Notes under the pieces: generated by a model | Seen by the model: only the letters and a program-made list of their open reading frames with translations | The model's database searches: none | Told to the model about the DNA's origin: nothing | Translations under genes and position numbers: made by a program | In this document: piece after piece, positions 21,661-32,613 of the stretch | Layout of the letters: each line of letters begins with the position of its first letter | Numbering within the stretch: position 1 is the first letter of the stretch | Assembly: GCA_050084515.1 (NCBI GenBank) | Contig: CM114274.1 | Location: 42,470,001 to 42,534,000, forward strand | DNA: 64,000 nucleotides | Direction: 5' to 3' | From: Blasia pusilla | Taxonomy: Eukaryota > Marchantiophyta > Marchantiopsida > Blasiales

Positions 21661-23651
21661 TAGATTGGTGGGATCTAGCAGAGCGTCTATACGAGTAGTG
21701 GAGGACATGCCCAGGAGTTTGAGGATGTCCTGTTGAGGCCGAGGGAAACCTGAGAGAGCAGGTTTCCCCTTCGTTTCGGCTCATTTGGAGCCATATTGAG
21801 GAAATTACTATTTTAGGTAAGTACCATTTTGAGAATATGTTCGACTTTCTATTTTTGGTAAGTGGCTCTTGACCTCCTACATCAGGTCAAGAGCCAAGGA
21901 GGTGACTTGGGAGAATAGGTTACCATGGAAAGAATTTCGGAGAGGGGAGGGATATACCTCAAGGTGAGAGAGCTTGAGAGCTCATTCTCTCTTTGTTGAA
22001 CCTCTTGGCATGAGACGAAGGAGCTATGGTCTTGCTTGCCTTGTGTGTGTAACCCAAACCTCTCATTAGGAGAATGGGTTTGTTTTGGCATTTAGAGAGA
22101 CATGTGAGAGTGCACACATGTAAGAACTATGGTGTTAAGAGAGAGATTGGATCTTACTTTACAAAGAGAGAATGAGAGAGTGAGAGAGCTTCATGGGGGA
22201 GCTTGCTAGTCACTCGCTTGTTTTGCAGGTTGGGGACCGTGTTCCCCGTTCAACAGCTCATGGGAGTGCTCACCAGAGCAAGGGCTGCTTTGATTGTTCT
22301 TTGCATTTTTTGATTTTTCGTGTGGAAGAGTGGCGCGCGGAAGCGTTGCCCAATTTCTGATAGGGATTGATTATAAGGGCGGGTTGCCCCATACTGGTGC
22401 TCTCGGGAGCACTATGTAACTTGCTGATTTGTATTTTTACAGGTTTTACATTTTGGTTGGGAGAAATCAGCGCAGAAGCGCTGCCAAATTTTGTGTAGGA
22501 GAAAGAGACATTGGGCTTTACGACATTCCCTTTCAGTTTTTACAAGAATGTCCAATTCCAAATATTTTTTGACGCCATTGTAGATCGTGAAGTTGTGCAC
22601 GTTATACAACAAACAATATGTAATTTGGAGTTACAAGTAAAAAGTTATGGTCAATCTTGAAAAATTGCCATTGCTAGGCGATTTTTAGGGTTAAATTCTT
22701 CAAACCCTAAATCAACCGCCACGCCGGCGGCGGCCGTCGCCGTCATAGTCACCATCACCGGTTAATGGTCAACCTTCATTGTCGATGGTCAACTGTCACC
22801 GTCAACGGTCTGTCGTTACCATCAACGGTCAACCGTCACCATCCACCGGCCACCATCGGCCGTTGTTGTTGCCCACCGTTGCTTAGAGCCGTATTCGGCC
22901 GTTGTCCACCCTTTGGTTGCCATTGCCGCCATTACGGAGTGGAGGGTCTTCCACGACGTTCGTTGATTCTCTGACTTGCGTCGCCACCACGTACTTTGTT
23001 TTGGCCGCCACCATCATCAAAGTTTCGTTGTCAACCAGTGACGGTAGATGACCTCCGGTTATGGTGTTTGAGTTTTGATTTCATGCTGCTATGTTGTGAT
23101 TGGTAGCCGCTCGATGAAGATCGAGTACTGTGCCGTGGCGCCCGAGCCGCAACGCGCCGCCGATTGTCGCGTCGTGCCGCTCGTGGCCGCATCGCACCGT
23201 CTCGATCGCGGAGTCGCACCGTCCTTATGGAGCAGAGTGTGGGTTTATTGTTGATTGAGGAGGGTATGTCGTCGATTGTCGCATTCCACCATCGAGGGTC
23301 GTGCCGTTCGTAGCCGTTCCGTGCCGCCTGCAATGCCGCACCGTTCCGCTGGAACCGCACTGTCTATCAAGGAGTTTTGAGCAACGTCAGTATGGGAGGA
23401 ATATGACTTCCTGATTGGAGGAGTACATCGACATGTGTTCAGGTTACCTCCTTTCAGGATTTTGAGAGGCGAGGTAGTGGACTTGAGAGTAGCTCTGGAG
23501 GGTTTACCCGGAGTGGTGCGAGGTTTCGAGGGTCTCCACGTGAGAGACCACCTCAATCTCCTTCTGTGTCGTCTTCAAACAAGGGGGAGTATGTAGAGGA
23601 GTTTGTGAGTACATCGCCACACATTGTGAGTGGTCCTACCAGTTGGGCGTA
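21661..23651 (+). mobile_element. Non-coding leader of Ty3 copy 1
   Basis: Long non-coding leader. At 22740-22870 the motif ggtcaac/ggtcaaccgtcacc recurs many times in irregular tandem, and at 23100-23350 cgcaccgt and gccgc motifs recur. Copy 2 has a GC-rich but shorter leader. A gag-like reading frame begins to be recognisable near 23590, before the long open frame. Confidence 0.5.
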
Positions 23652-23831
23652 CGAGATGGATGATCGTTGTAGAGGACGCGTAGGTTTTCAGGTACAGTAG
23701 GCACAATTGAGTTGCACGATTTCATAGGAGAGTTTAGGAGTTGGTGCGACTCCCAACAGGCCTGGAACTCTAGAGAGTTCAACCCGTTTACAGCATGAAA
23801 CGGTATGTTCTAGCGTTTAGAGGGGGCGCCC

Positions 23832-24395
23832 ATGGACGATTACCATGAGTTCTCTCAGAGATATGCAAGTGAGATCGAGGTGTGGAGGCTCTACTATGAC
23901 CCACATTATGTGTCATGGAGAGAGCCGTTCCCAGATGAGGAGGAGGAGTCAGGAGAGGCTACTTCCTCTTCCACTAGTGACGTTTTAGGAGGGGTCACTC
24001 GCACGGGAGCAGTTGCACCTTCTAGTCGGGTTCGTCCCAGGTTTAACCTTGTGGTTGAGTTCTTTGCTGAGTTGAGGGCGAGCTACCAAGGGGTACGGAC
24101 GGAGCAGTTGCGGAGCATCCACGACTTCCACAAGCGCCCAGGTGAGAGTTTACGTGAGGCTTACACTCGCTTGCGCCGGTTGATCAACGTCACTCAGGAG
24201 GTGACACAGGCTCAGGCTATCGAGTCATGGTACGTGATGCTGGACCCGACCTTGCGGACACGGGTGCGGGAGGGGTTGCTTCTTATGAACACCTACCCTA
24301 CGTTGAGAGATGTTTTTAGGACCGCCGAGAACATTAAGCACAAGATGGCGGCGGAGAGCGTAGCCACCATGGGTTTTGGGCGAGAGCAGTCATGA
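23832..24395 (+). pseudogene. Ty3 copy 1 Gag (capsid) fragment
   Basis: A 187-residue frame starts with MDDYHEFSQRYASEIEVWRL and contains a capsid-like helical region (SIHDFHKRPGESLREAY, then AIESWYVMLDPTLRTRVREGL), typical of plant retrotransposon Gag. It aligns with copy 2 at 33760-34130. Upstream frames (near 23650, MDDRC) hold the start of Gag in broken form. Compared with copy 2, about 1 kb is missing after this frame, including the zinc knuckles. Confidence 0.75.
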
Positions 24396-24463
24396 TTGCC
24401 TACACTACATGTGCAGCAACGTGGACTCTGAGATAGATCGACTGTGGCACCACGAGCTCAAGG

Positions 24464-24919
24464 ATGGCGGAGATGCCCGCTAGACCCGCGATAGAGCGTG
24501 CTATGGCTTCTCCTAGTGTTGTGTTGCTGGATAACCAAGGAGCGATCTTCCAGTTGGTGAGTCCCGGAGGTAGAGCTTTTAGTCCGCAACACGTCTTGTT
24601 GGATTTAGGAGCGCAACCCCTAATGTTGGGGAAAGCGTCATTCAGAGGATTGGGCTTGACAAGAGCCGATGTGGAGCGTTGTCCATTCCAGATACATACA
24701 TCCTTGGGTGGAGCAAGTACCACACAATATATCACCCGACATGAGGTCGTGGTGAAGATTCGGCCAGGACATCCTACATATGAGTCCGTGGTGCGAGCCA
24801 AGGCAATAGTGACTGATGCAGAGTCCTACGACGTCTTGGTTGGTGGAGCAGTGTTATATCCGATGGGGTTTTCCCTGGATTATTGGGAGGAGTCAGCGTC
24901 CTACAGACCAAGATGGTAG
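24464..24919 (+). pseudogene. Ty3 copy 1 aspartic protease domain
   Basis: A 151-residue frame contains VLLDLGAQPLMLGKASF, the counterpart of the retroviral-type protease active site. Copy 2 has LLDSGAQ; here the Ser of the D-S/T-G triad is Leu, so the enzyme would probably be dead. Downstream, YDVLVGGAVLYPMGF resembles the second half of retropepsins. It joins directly to the region leading into the methyltransferase. Confidence 0.75.
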
Positions 24920-25171
24920 TCAGGTGATGGGTGTCTTAGCTCATTACCCGTTCGATTCACATGTGCAGTGATCGAGCAACCGCCAGGAGAGATGGCGACC
25001 TTAGCAGCATTTAGCAATGCCATCACTTGGCCTAGTTATTTGATTGAGAGACATGTCCATGCAGAGGATACTCCCGTTCCTCACATTTCTATGGAGAGGA
25101 GTGTTATTGTAGCCGCATCATTCCATGGAGGAGAGGTGCCGTTGTGGGGCTCGACTGAGGAGCTTCGATGA

Positions 25172-26368
25172 TTGGCAGATGAGCACGTGCAGACCACGTG
25201 GACCAAGGCGTTTGCACCGAAGCGTGACGGGTCTGAGAAACCCAAGGTAGCAGGGAGTGCTACGATGACACCCTTGGATACCACACCTATTGTGTGGTGT
25301 ATCTCGGAGGACGGTATGCGAGTGTTAGATCTCTTTGGAGGGATTAGCATCGGGTTAGCTGCTATTTTGTAGGTAGGAGTGCGAGTGCAGCAATACATGT
25401 ATGTGGAGAGTGATGATGTTGCGAGGCGCGTCTCACTATGACATGTGGCGCAGTTACGCCTACATTTTTTCGACTTATTGTCTGCGTCCGCGGTACAGAG
25501 GGTACCAAAGTTCTCTACCGAGGGATATTTCGTTGCTAGGGGCACTTTAGACCGATTAGGCACCATTGATTTGGTCATTTCTGATTGGCCTTGTCAAGGC
25601 CAATCGAGTGCAGGACGAGGCAACCGGTTGGCTGACACTCGGTCCAGGTTGTTTTGGGAGATGTTTAGGGTCTTACGGCACTTGCAGGAGCACCAGTCTT
25701 GTTCTCCAGCCTACATTCTGGAGAATATGCCAATCTTAGGAGACTCTAGATCACAGGTGGTGACGAGTGCTCATCAGGTGTGTGCCTAGATCAACCTAGC
25801 AATGTTCTTGGATGCGGCGAGTGTAGGTTCTAGAGCCCATCACCCGCGTCTATGGTGGACCAACTTGGTGCCCCATACGGTGTTATGGAGGGCGTATGCC
25901 AGAATGGAGCGCCCCTCCCATTTGTTAGTGGATTCCATTCTGGATCCAGGTTGTCGGTCATAGGCAGTGAGGCACGATGATCGACCACCGTTGACTGTGG
26001 TCAACAGGGTAGGCAAGCCTCGGGCAACCTTTCCCATGTTTGTGAGTTTTCCCGCTTCCTATGCATATAGGGAGGGCGGTCCTGGCTTGGTTTGGGATGA
26101 CCAGGTTCAGAGGTTGGTGGAGCCCAACGCCGACGAGAGAGTGCGGGCGATGGGATTTCCCACAGGAGTGACGGCAGTACCGTCAGTATCAGAGGCATCA
26201 CGACGCCATGTCTTGGGTCAGGCAATGGACCTGAACTGCTTGACATGGATCTTCAGCTTGGGAGTGGTTGAGCAGCGTCAGATGAGATCGCGACGGATCA
26301 TAGTGGTTGTGTTGGTGAGCCCCATGCCTACCGAGACGGTGGAGGAAATGGCTGGGAGCGAGACCTGA
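25172..26368 (+). pseudogene. DNMT3/DRM-like cytosine-C5 methyltransferase domain in Ty3 copy 1
   Basis: The domain lies between protease and reverse transcriptase, in three open pieces separated by stops. It would transfer methyl from S-adenosylmethionine to cytosine C5 in DNA. Motif I VLDLFGGISIGLAA (Asp codon at 25328) binds the cofactor. DLVISDWPCQG holds the catalytic Cys (25592-25594). YILENMPILGD is motif VI (25712-25744) and HPRLWWTNL (25841-25867) is like motif VIII. RVRAMGFPTGV and RRHVLGQAMDLNCL (about 26140-26250) correspond to motifs IX/X of the DNMT3 type. The order is not permuted as in classical DRMs. Stops at 25370 (TAG for CAG of copy 2) and 25438 (TGA, copy 2 CGT) and one at 25961 shared with copy 2 make it inactive as it stands. 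Confidence 0.85.
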
Positions 26369-26700
26369 GGAGATCGACACACCAGGGGAGATCAGGAGAG
26401 ACTCCCTTGGACTTCTTGGGATGTTTTGCATGTACGCCAGGAGATGATAGCCACAACATCGAGCGTGGTTCCAGGCACTACATGTGGAGGAGATTAGAGT
26501 TTGCACTTGGCTATAAGAGAGCTGTCGGGTGTCGTTGTTCAAGATGGGGTTGCACCATAGCAACCACCGATATCCGCGTCGAAGAGTCCTACCATAGTCA
26601 TGATGGAGACTTGGGAGCTAGATATGGGCCCTAAGTTGACAGGAGGAGAGCGGCACTGAATACATCAGTCCCTCAAGAGTTATAGGAGCTACTTTGCGTT
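26369..26700 (+). mobile_element. Linker between methyltransferase and reverse transcriptase in copy 1
   Basis: Broken coding sequence in the same orientation. It contains TPLDFLGCF, matched by PMDFLGRC in copy 2 (37273-37299), which marks where copy 2 lost the following part. No domain is recognised. Confidence 0.4.
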
Positions 26701-28109
26701 TAGCATGGAGAATTTGGATATGCCGAAGCGACCGAGGATCCGCATTGAGTTGTTGAATGATACGCCGATCTTCTGACGACCCTACAAGTACAGTGATATG
26801 GAGAGGGCTCTCATTCAGAGTAGGAGCCAGGACTTGGTTGGAGCAGGACTAGTGGAGATGTCGCATGGGGAGTATGCATTTGCCACTATCATGCCCGCCA
26901 AGAAGGATGTGCAAGGCAATTGGATGGATAGGCGGATGTGTGGGGATTATCGACCTATCAATCGGCAGACGAAGTCCGATAGGTATGCCATGCCTTGAGG
27001 AGATCTTTGATGCAATTGATCACGCAAAGGTCTTCAATTCATTGGATTTGCGAGCCAGATACCATCAATTGCCTATCAGATTGGAGGACAGGCAGAAGAC
27101 GACATTTTAGGGCATCGATCCTCACGGGAACGATTGTTTGTATCAGTGGCGGTTCTTACCATTTGGGTTAAAGAACGCCCCGGCTAAGTTTCAGAGGGTC
27201 ATGGATAGGATCTTGGCTGATCTGGATTTTGCTAGGTGTTATATTGATGACATTGTAGTCTTTAGCGCCATGGTTGAGGAGCATGAGCGATATCTAGAAG
27301 AGGTGTTTCGACGATTGCAATTACATGGGCTGAAGCTACATCTAGGCAAGTGCAAGTTCTTCTACAACCAGATTGAGTACTTGGGTCATACAAAATAGTC
27401 AGGGGGCCTTGGTGTTCAGCAGTCAAAGGTAGAGGCTATCTCACGCATTCCACGCCCTACAGATGTGAGTCGTGTTCGCGCATTCATGGGATTGGCAAAC
27501 TTCTATCGGCAGTACGTCAAGGGATTCAGTTCGATTGCAAAGCCGCTGACCTTGCTGACCAAGGTGGATCACGAGTGGCACTGGAGGGATGAGCAGGAGC
27601 GAGCATTTCAATTGCTCAAGGACAAGTTGACGTCTGCGCCCATCTTAAGGAGACCGATCAGGGGGCGTCCTTTCCAATTGCACACAGATTGGAGCATGTT
27701 GGGGCTTGGAGCAGTACTCACCCAGCATGAAGATGAGGGTAGAGAGTTTGTGGTGGCTTATGCTAGCCGCTCGAACAACGTTGCAGAGGGGAAGTACAAC
27801 TCGTATAAGGATGAGTGCTTGGCTGCAGTGTGGGATGTCTTGCATTTTAGGCGTTACTTATTCGGCAACCCCTTTACCATCATCACTGATCATCAACCAT
27901 TGAAGTGGTTGATGGAGTCCGACAAGCTTACAAGGAAGCTTGCGAGATGGGCTCAGTTGTTGCAGGAGTATGATTTTCAGGTGGTACATAGACCTGGGAC
28001 GCTCAACCAGGATGTAGATGGGTTGAGTTGTAACCCATGCCCGAGTTACCGAGATGCCACAGGAGCTCGATGGCATGGAGAGAGTGATGAGGAGTCAGTG
28101 TCAGGATAG
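26701..28109 (+). pseudogene. Ty3 copy 1 reverse transcriptase and RNase H
   Basis: Consecutive pieces give a full RT-RNase H: ATIMPAKKD and MCGDYRPINRQT (fingers), LDLRARYHQLPI, then QWRFLPFGLKNAPAKFQRVMD and the catalytic YIDDIVVFS near 27240-27265, LGKCKFF and FMGLANFYRQYVKGFS (connection). RNase H follows from about 27690 with TDWSMLGLGAVL, YASRSNN and ITDHQPLKWLM. Frame breaks are near 26997 (indel), 27108 (stop) and 27397 (stop). The order matches Ty3/gypsy elements. The longest intact piece is 27465-28109. Confidence 0.9.
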
Positions 28110-28130
28110 AATGCGTCAGCCTATTTAGGC

Positions 28131-28575
28131 ATGTTGGCTATGGAGAGCCAGAGTGTGGAGACTTCGATGGCGACGTCTAGTGGAGAGTCCTTGGATCGCA
28201 AGGTCAGTGAGGAGACCACATGTGACCGAGATATTCATGATGATGGAGTAGTCCTAGAGTACCTTTGTACTGGTAGCGTTGCAAGCACCGTAGGTTCTAG
28301 AGAGCGGGATCGGATCCTATAGCGGGCCAGACGGTTCCGTTGGGAGGGGACACGTGTTTTGAGGGTTTGGGAGGATGGTAGAGTACGCGTAGTGCCGCAT
28401 CCTTTGTAGAGAGCACAACTAGTGCAGCATGCCCACGAGGAGTTGGGTCACTTTGGGGTGAAGCGGACGTACAGCTTGCTCCAGATTAAGTATTGGTGGC
28501 GAAGCATGCAGACAGACGTTCACAAGTTTGTTGCCATGTGCATGGTGTGTGATCGGGTCCGAGCATCGTTCAATG
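28131..28575 (+). pseudogene. Ty3 copy 1 integrase N-terminal zinc finger
   Basis: After an acidic spacer (28131-28322), the H2C2 zinc finger reads HAHEELGHFGVKRTYSLL ... CMVCDRV. It is cut at about 28575, where the sequence jumps to the far end of the integrase and then folds back onto the other strand. Confidence 0.8.
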
Positions 28576-28733
28576 CGTTGAGGTATGCGACTATTCGAGG
28601 TGGTGGATAGTGCGCCCTACACTCACATCGAACGTTGTCAGTGCCGTCTGCTGCAAGTAGACATAATCTCCTTGATGAAACCTCCAGATAGTTGGTCGAT
28701 AACCACCACCTCGAATAGTCGCATACCTCAACG
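28576..28733. repeat. Foldback junction: 31-bp perfect inverted repeat inside integrase
   Basis: Arms 28576-28606 and 28703-28733 are exact reverse complements. The left arm continues copy 1's plus-strand reading (LRYATIRGGG), although that peptide belongs about 270 residues further on; the right arm is the same peptide on the minus strand in its proper context. This is the signature of a template switch or inverted rejoining. Confidence 0.85.
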
Positions 28734-29331
28734 TATTCTGATGCTGTGCAATCGCCAAGTTCTGGAACGCCATGGGAATCACTCTTCAAAATAACTCAGC
28801 CCTCTGAGAACATGCTCGCATCCATACATTTGGGTCATCAGGGTCTAGCACCTCACCAGCATCTCGACGAATGGCTGCAGGTATATCTCGCTCTCGGCCA
28901 TAAAGTAGCAAGTACGGTGGAAAAGATGCTAAGGATGCTTGCCTGCTGAATCTGTATCCCATGGCCAACCATGGCAACTGGAGGTCCCAATCTCCTAGGT
29001 GATCTCTTTGCAATCCATACTTGCGTAAACCCCTCTTCATCGTCTGCACAACTCTCTCTGCTAATCCATCCGCCTCGGGATGATCTCGCAAAGTCGTGCG
29101 GTGGTCGATCAGCGCCTGATCACACAAAGCCTGGAACTCATCGCAAAACTCGGTACCCTGGTTTGTCAACACCTCAACCGGTGCGCCATAATGACTCAAC
29201 ACTTTATCAAGGAAGGCATAAGCTACTCCCTCACTCGCTTTGTCAGGAAATGCAACCAACTCGATCCACTTCGAGAAGTGCTCGACCATCACCATCACCA
29301 TCACCAACATGCCATTATAACATTGCTCCAC
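28591..29331 (-). pseudogene. Inverted Ty3 integrase core and C-terminal domain (copy 1b)
   Basis: Minus-strand frames 29331-28786 and 28782-28591 encode EHFSKWIELVAF, the catalytic-core segment TNQGTEFCDEFQALC, DHPEADGLAERVVQTMKRGL and the integrase C-terminal part (DTLRY-type RYATIRGGGYRP, DYVYLQQ). It matches copy 2 at 38900-39560. The sequence stops before the position where copy 2 has its PHD finger. A (CATCAC)n run at about 29285-29305 lies at the other end of the fragment. Confidence 0.85.
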
Positions 29332-29344
29332 CCTTCCACCATGC

Positions 29345-29600
29345 TTGAGAACTTTCAGGGTCCCCTTGTAGACCCATAGGTATTACGATCATCCATGTCC
29401 CACAAAAACGGTGTGGCGACACTTGTGACACTCCGTGGCCTCTCGAGTAACTCAGAATCTGTTGACGTCACCTCTACAGTAACTACAACTCATTGCTAAG
29501 GTGGCTCCTCATGTGGAAACCCTTGATACCTAGCCCTTCTGCGTGTGAATCCTCCCCCACTTCTACCACTACTACGCTCCCCAACACTTGGTGGATGCGC
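29345..29600 (-). pseudogene. Inverted Gag N-terminal fragment joined to integrase (copy 1b)
   Basis: The minus strand aligns with 23480-23700 of copy 1 (blocks like aggt.tc.agggt.tccac.tga and atggatgatcg). It is followed immediately by the integrase core, so everything from Gag to the integrase zinc finger is missing. Copy 1b is thus an internally deleted relative in opposite orientation. Confidence 0.6.
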
Positions 29601-29639
29601 CGTGGTGAAACCTGCAAGCTAAGGTGACTCACTCAAGAG

Positions 29640-32125
29640 CCACTAGCTTTGCACTAGACAATGCCAAAAATGTGGACACGCCCCCACTTGAGTCACTTAA
29701 GATCAACACTTGGCAAATAGCTTGCATAGTAATTCACTCTCAACTAGTGTGGCATACATCCATTCCACCAAAGTTCTCTACAATAGTTGCAGTAGTGCCC
29801 TGCACTCACCAACGCACTAGCAATGTGTGTCACCCAAAAAATCACCCCTCAAACATTTTCAGAAGCATCAAGGTAAGTAAGTAAATTCCCCTATGTGCAA
29901 TAGCTATGCATCCTTTCCTTCTAGGTGTGTTGGTAACATAACATGCATAAGAACTTTCCAATTAAGCGCACTCGTAAGGAATAAAATTGGGATGGATGAC
30001 CTGGAAGTTATGCTAAACTAGATTAGCACTAGCTTGCCAAGTCTTTGTGCCTTGCATCTTCGACACCTCTTCCACCTCAAAGCCTCTAAATGCCAAGAAT
30101 ACCCGTGATTCACCCGCCTCAACTCTCGCTCACTTCTCTGCTATGTCGGAAGAAAGGGGAATGGGAACTTCAACTTCGATTCTCCCCCGTTCACTTCTCC
30201 GCCTCGCGCCGCGCTTTACTATGTCAGGTAGAGGGGGGGGGGAGGGATTGGAACTTGAGTTCCAATTCCTTGCTGTGCCACAAGAGACCACCTTGGGAAA
30301 GAAAAGGGTGATGGATTGACCGAATGGGAACTTGGGTTCCACTGGCTCCACTGCTTTGCCAACTCGCCCAGAACTTGGACATCAAAAAATGAAAATCTTG
30401 TAGATGGAATCACCAATTTTGAGGATGTCTAAAAATCCTAAATGGTTTCCAAAGCACCAAGGCTCATGCAGCATAATATAATATTCTAGCTCAGGTAGCA
30501 TCAGCTTAGGGCATTATTCAATTGAAGATCCCAATTGGCCAACTCTTCTAAAGGATTTTCACCTTTACTTCAAAGGGAAGACTCTTGAGTCTAGATTGAA
30601 AGTGATTTTCTTCTTCCATTCTATTTGAAGAGCTCTTATATTGTTCAATTATGAACACAATAATTTTAGTCTTCATTGAAGAGATGTGCAAGAATAAGAG
30701 AGATAACTATGGTGGAAAACAAGAAATCTATCTTTTACCACCAGCTTGGTACAAATAACTGAAAGGCACAGACGTTCTAAACACTATATATAATACTACC
30801 ATATTGGAAATTCAATTCTAAGAGGGATTAATTTTGACTTCAAGGCATATTACGTGTGTGATCATAAAGTGTGTATATGCATGTTATTGAATTGTTCACC
30901 CACTGGTTGATGTAACAATTTTCACTTCATATTTTTTAATTAGTCCACCAACTCCAAAAAATAGTCTACCATTATATATAATTGGCACCTTATTCTTGAA
31001 ATACTTTTGATATGGTATCGACAAGGTTTTAGACGTGCACTCAGAAGGAGTATTTCAAAAATTCAAACATGCATATAAACTCAAAGAAGTAGCGTTGAAC
31101 TTATCACTTGCCTCTAATTTGATTCATTTAGTCATTTAGGTCTCTTTAAAAAGTTATCTACATTATGTATAAACATGCAAGTTAATGCACAAAAATATGA
31201 GCTTCAAATAGACACATATATAGTTACCAAAATTTACTCATAACTTTAGAGTTTTGGATTTTGGATTCTTGTTGTTACATTCAAGCTAGAGTCCCAATCA
31301 ACCACTCCTAGCCCACACCCCCATGTCTCTACATAACCATCTCAACATGAGTATCAAGTCCATTGTTCGATATACCATGCCGCGTGCGGTGGCAAACCAC
31401 ATCCTCGAAAGCAACATCTGTTAATCTACCATTACAAAATTCTACCTTAAGTTCTATTATTCTGCTAGTGGATGAAATCACACTTTATAGTTGGGTAAGG
31501 GAAGTCAACATATGTGACCCTCTCACTCCTCTTCGCATGCCTTCTCAATCATGATAGACATGCATCGTGCAAATTTTCACAGCCCCAACAACACTTAACC
31601 ACAAAAAAATAGTCTCACTTGTACCCATATCCAAATTCCAATCATCCCAATGGAAGTAGATTTTTTTTTCTAGATTAAAGCACCATCAAGGATGCACCCA
31701 TGCATCCACGCTATCCCTCCACAATCAATCCTCATAGCAAATCATGCATACTATATCTGGATGGAGGGTACTAATTTTATTTCATAATGCATCATTGAAT
31801 ATGCCCGTAATGATTTCTTTTGGTAACCATAGAAATCATGTGTAATCAAACATATCTTCAGCTCCTGCAAGAACTCACCCACAAACACTTCTCTTATGTA
31901 TGTTTGCCAAATTAGGGTTGAAACGTCACTTTGACCTACAAAACAATATTAATAGAAGGATTAGACTCTACTTTATGGACGAGTAGGAAAATATATTCCC
32001 AAACTTAGCAAAATACCCATAAATAAGTCTTAGAAGGACCATATGGACCTTGTTTAGCTTGCAATAGAGTGAAGTTTGGCAACCCAGACTACTACACTGA
32101 GGGCTCTAGATGATATTCCAAAATC
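29640..32125. other. No recognised gene between the two Ty3 copies
   Basis: AT-rich from about 30400. A G run lies at 30231-30241 and a short palindrome (attggaacttgagttccaat) near 30250. No open frame above about 90 codons, no terminal-repeat palindrome, and no RNA gene seen. Confidence 0.5.
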
Positions 32126-32331
32126 AAGGATGTCACATCTGAGTAGTCGATAGGCCGAGATCTATCGTGGATAGGGCCTAGGAGCCAGCGGACTATCTTG
32201 AGTGTAACTTTGTCTCACAATGTCGGATGAGGTTGAGGATAGGTCCATTGTGTCAAGAACGTTGTTTCTGGCAACTTTTATGTTGAGGTCTTTCACAACC
32301 GGGTGACTTGTTGACTAGGTCACCCGCCCTT

Positions 32332-32355
32332 GGTAACCTGTGCGCGCAGGTTACC
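32332..32355 (+). promoter_or_regulatory. Conserved palindrome in U3
   Basis: Arms GGTAACCTG and CAGGTTACC flank tgcgcg. Perfect arms also occur at 1203-1226 and 14700-14723, and decayed versions near 17550 and 21615. It could be a protein-binding dyad or an RNA/DNA hairpin; it is the best conserved part of U3. Confidence 0.7.
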
Positions 32356-32375
32356 AAAGGGAGGGCTATTTTTAG

Positions 32376-32399
32376 GGGAAGAGCCTTTTGGCTCTTCCC
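32376..32399 (+). promoter_or_regulatory. Second conserved hairpin, just upstream of TATA
   Basis: Arms gggaagagcc and ggctcttccc around tttt. Counterparts lie at 1159-1182 (loop gaaa on the plus strand) and 14656-14679 (loop aaaa). The stem is kept while the loop varies. Confidence 0.7.
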
Positions 32400-32404
32400 A
32401 ACCC

Positions 32405-32414
32405 TATATAAGAG
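32405..32414 (+). promoter_or_regulatory. Putative TATA box of the Ty3 family promoter
   Basis: TATATAAGAG, conserved in all good copies of block A. The expected start, about 30 bp on, is near ttctcatgttggg, which is also where the second A copy begins in the insertion at 474-1427. Confidence 0.65.
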
Positions 32415-32613
32415 AGAAAGGTGGCTTTCCTAAGCCATCTTTCTCATGTTGGGCCGTTGGAGCACCTCTCTTATATGTGTGTGAGATAGGACTAGGGTGC
32501 TAGCGTCCGGATTCCTTGATTGCACAGGGTGGACGAGGCTCGATATGCCGATGTAGATTGAGGAGTGGAGTTTTAGGCCGGGTGTGCCGTTTTTACTACT
32601 CTTTATTTTAACA

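Larger units (their letters stand above)
32131..32613 (+). repeat. 5' terminal block A (U3 plus R) of copy 2
   Basis: About 483 bp match 1427-948 (minus) and 14924-14445 (minus). It ends ctactctttatttta and passes straight into leader sequence acatgag.aagatgtca, the same join seen in the insertion at 474-1427. Block B, which follows A in the solo repeat at 14307-14924, is missing here. Confidence 0.8.

Noticed and set aside
24400-24801. Minus-strand frame over the copy 1 protease
   Set aside because: Shadow frame opposite a clear retropepsin region.
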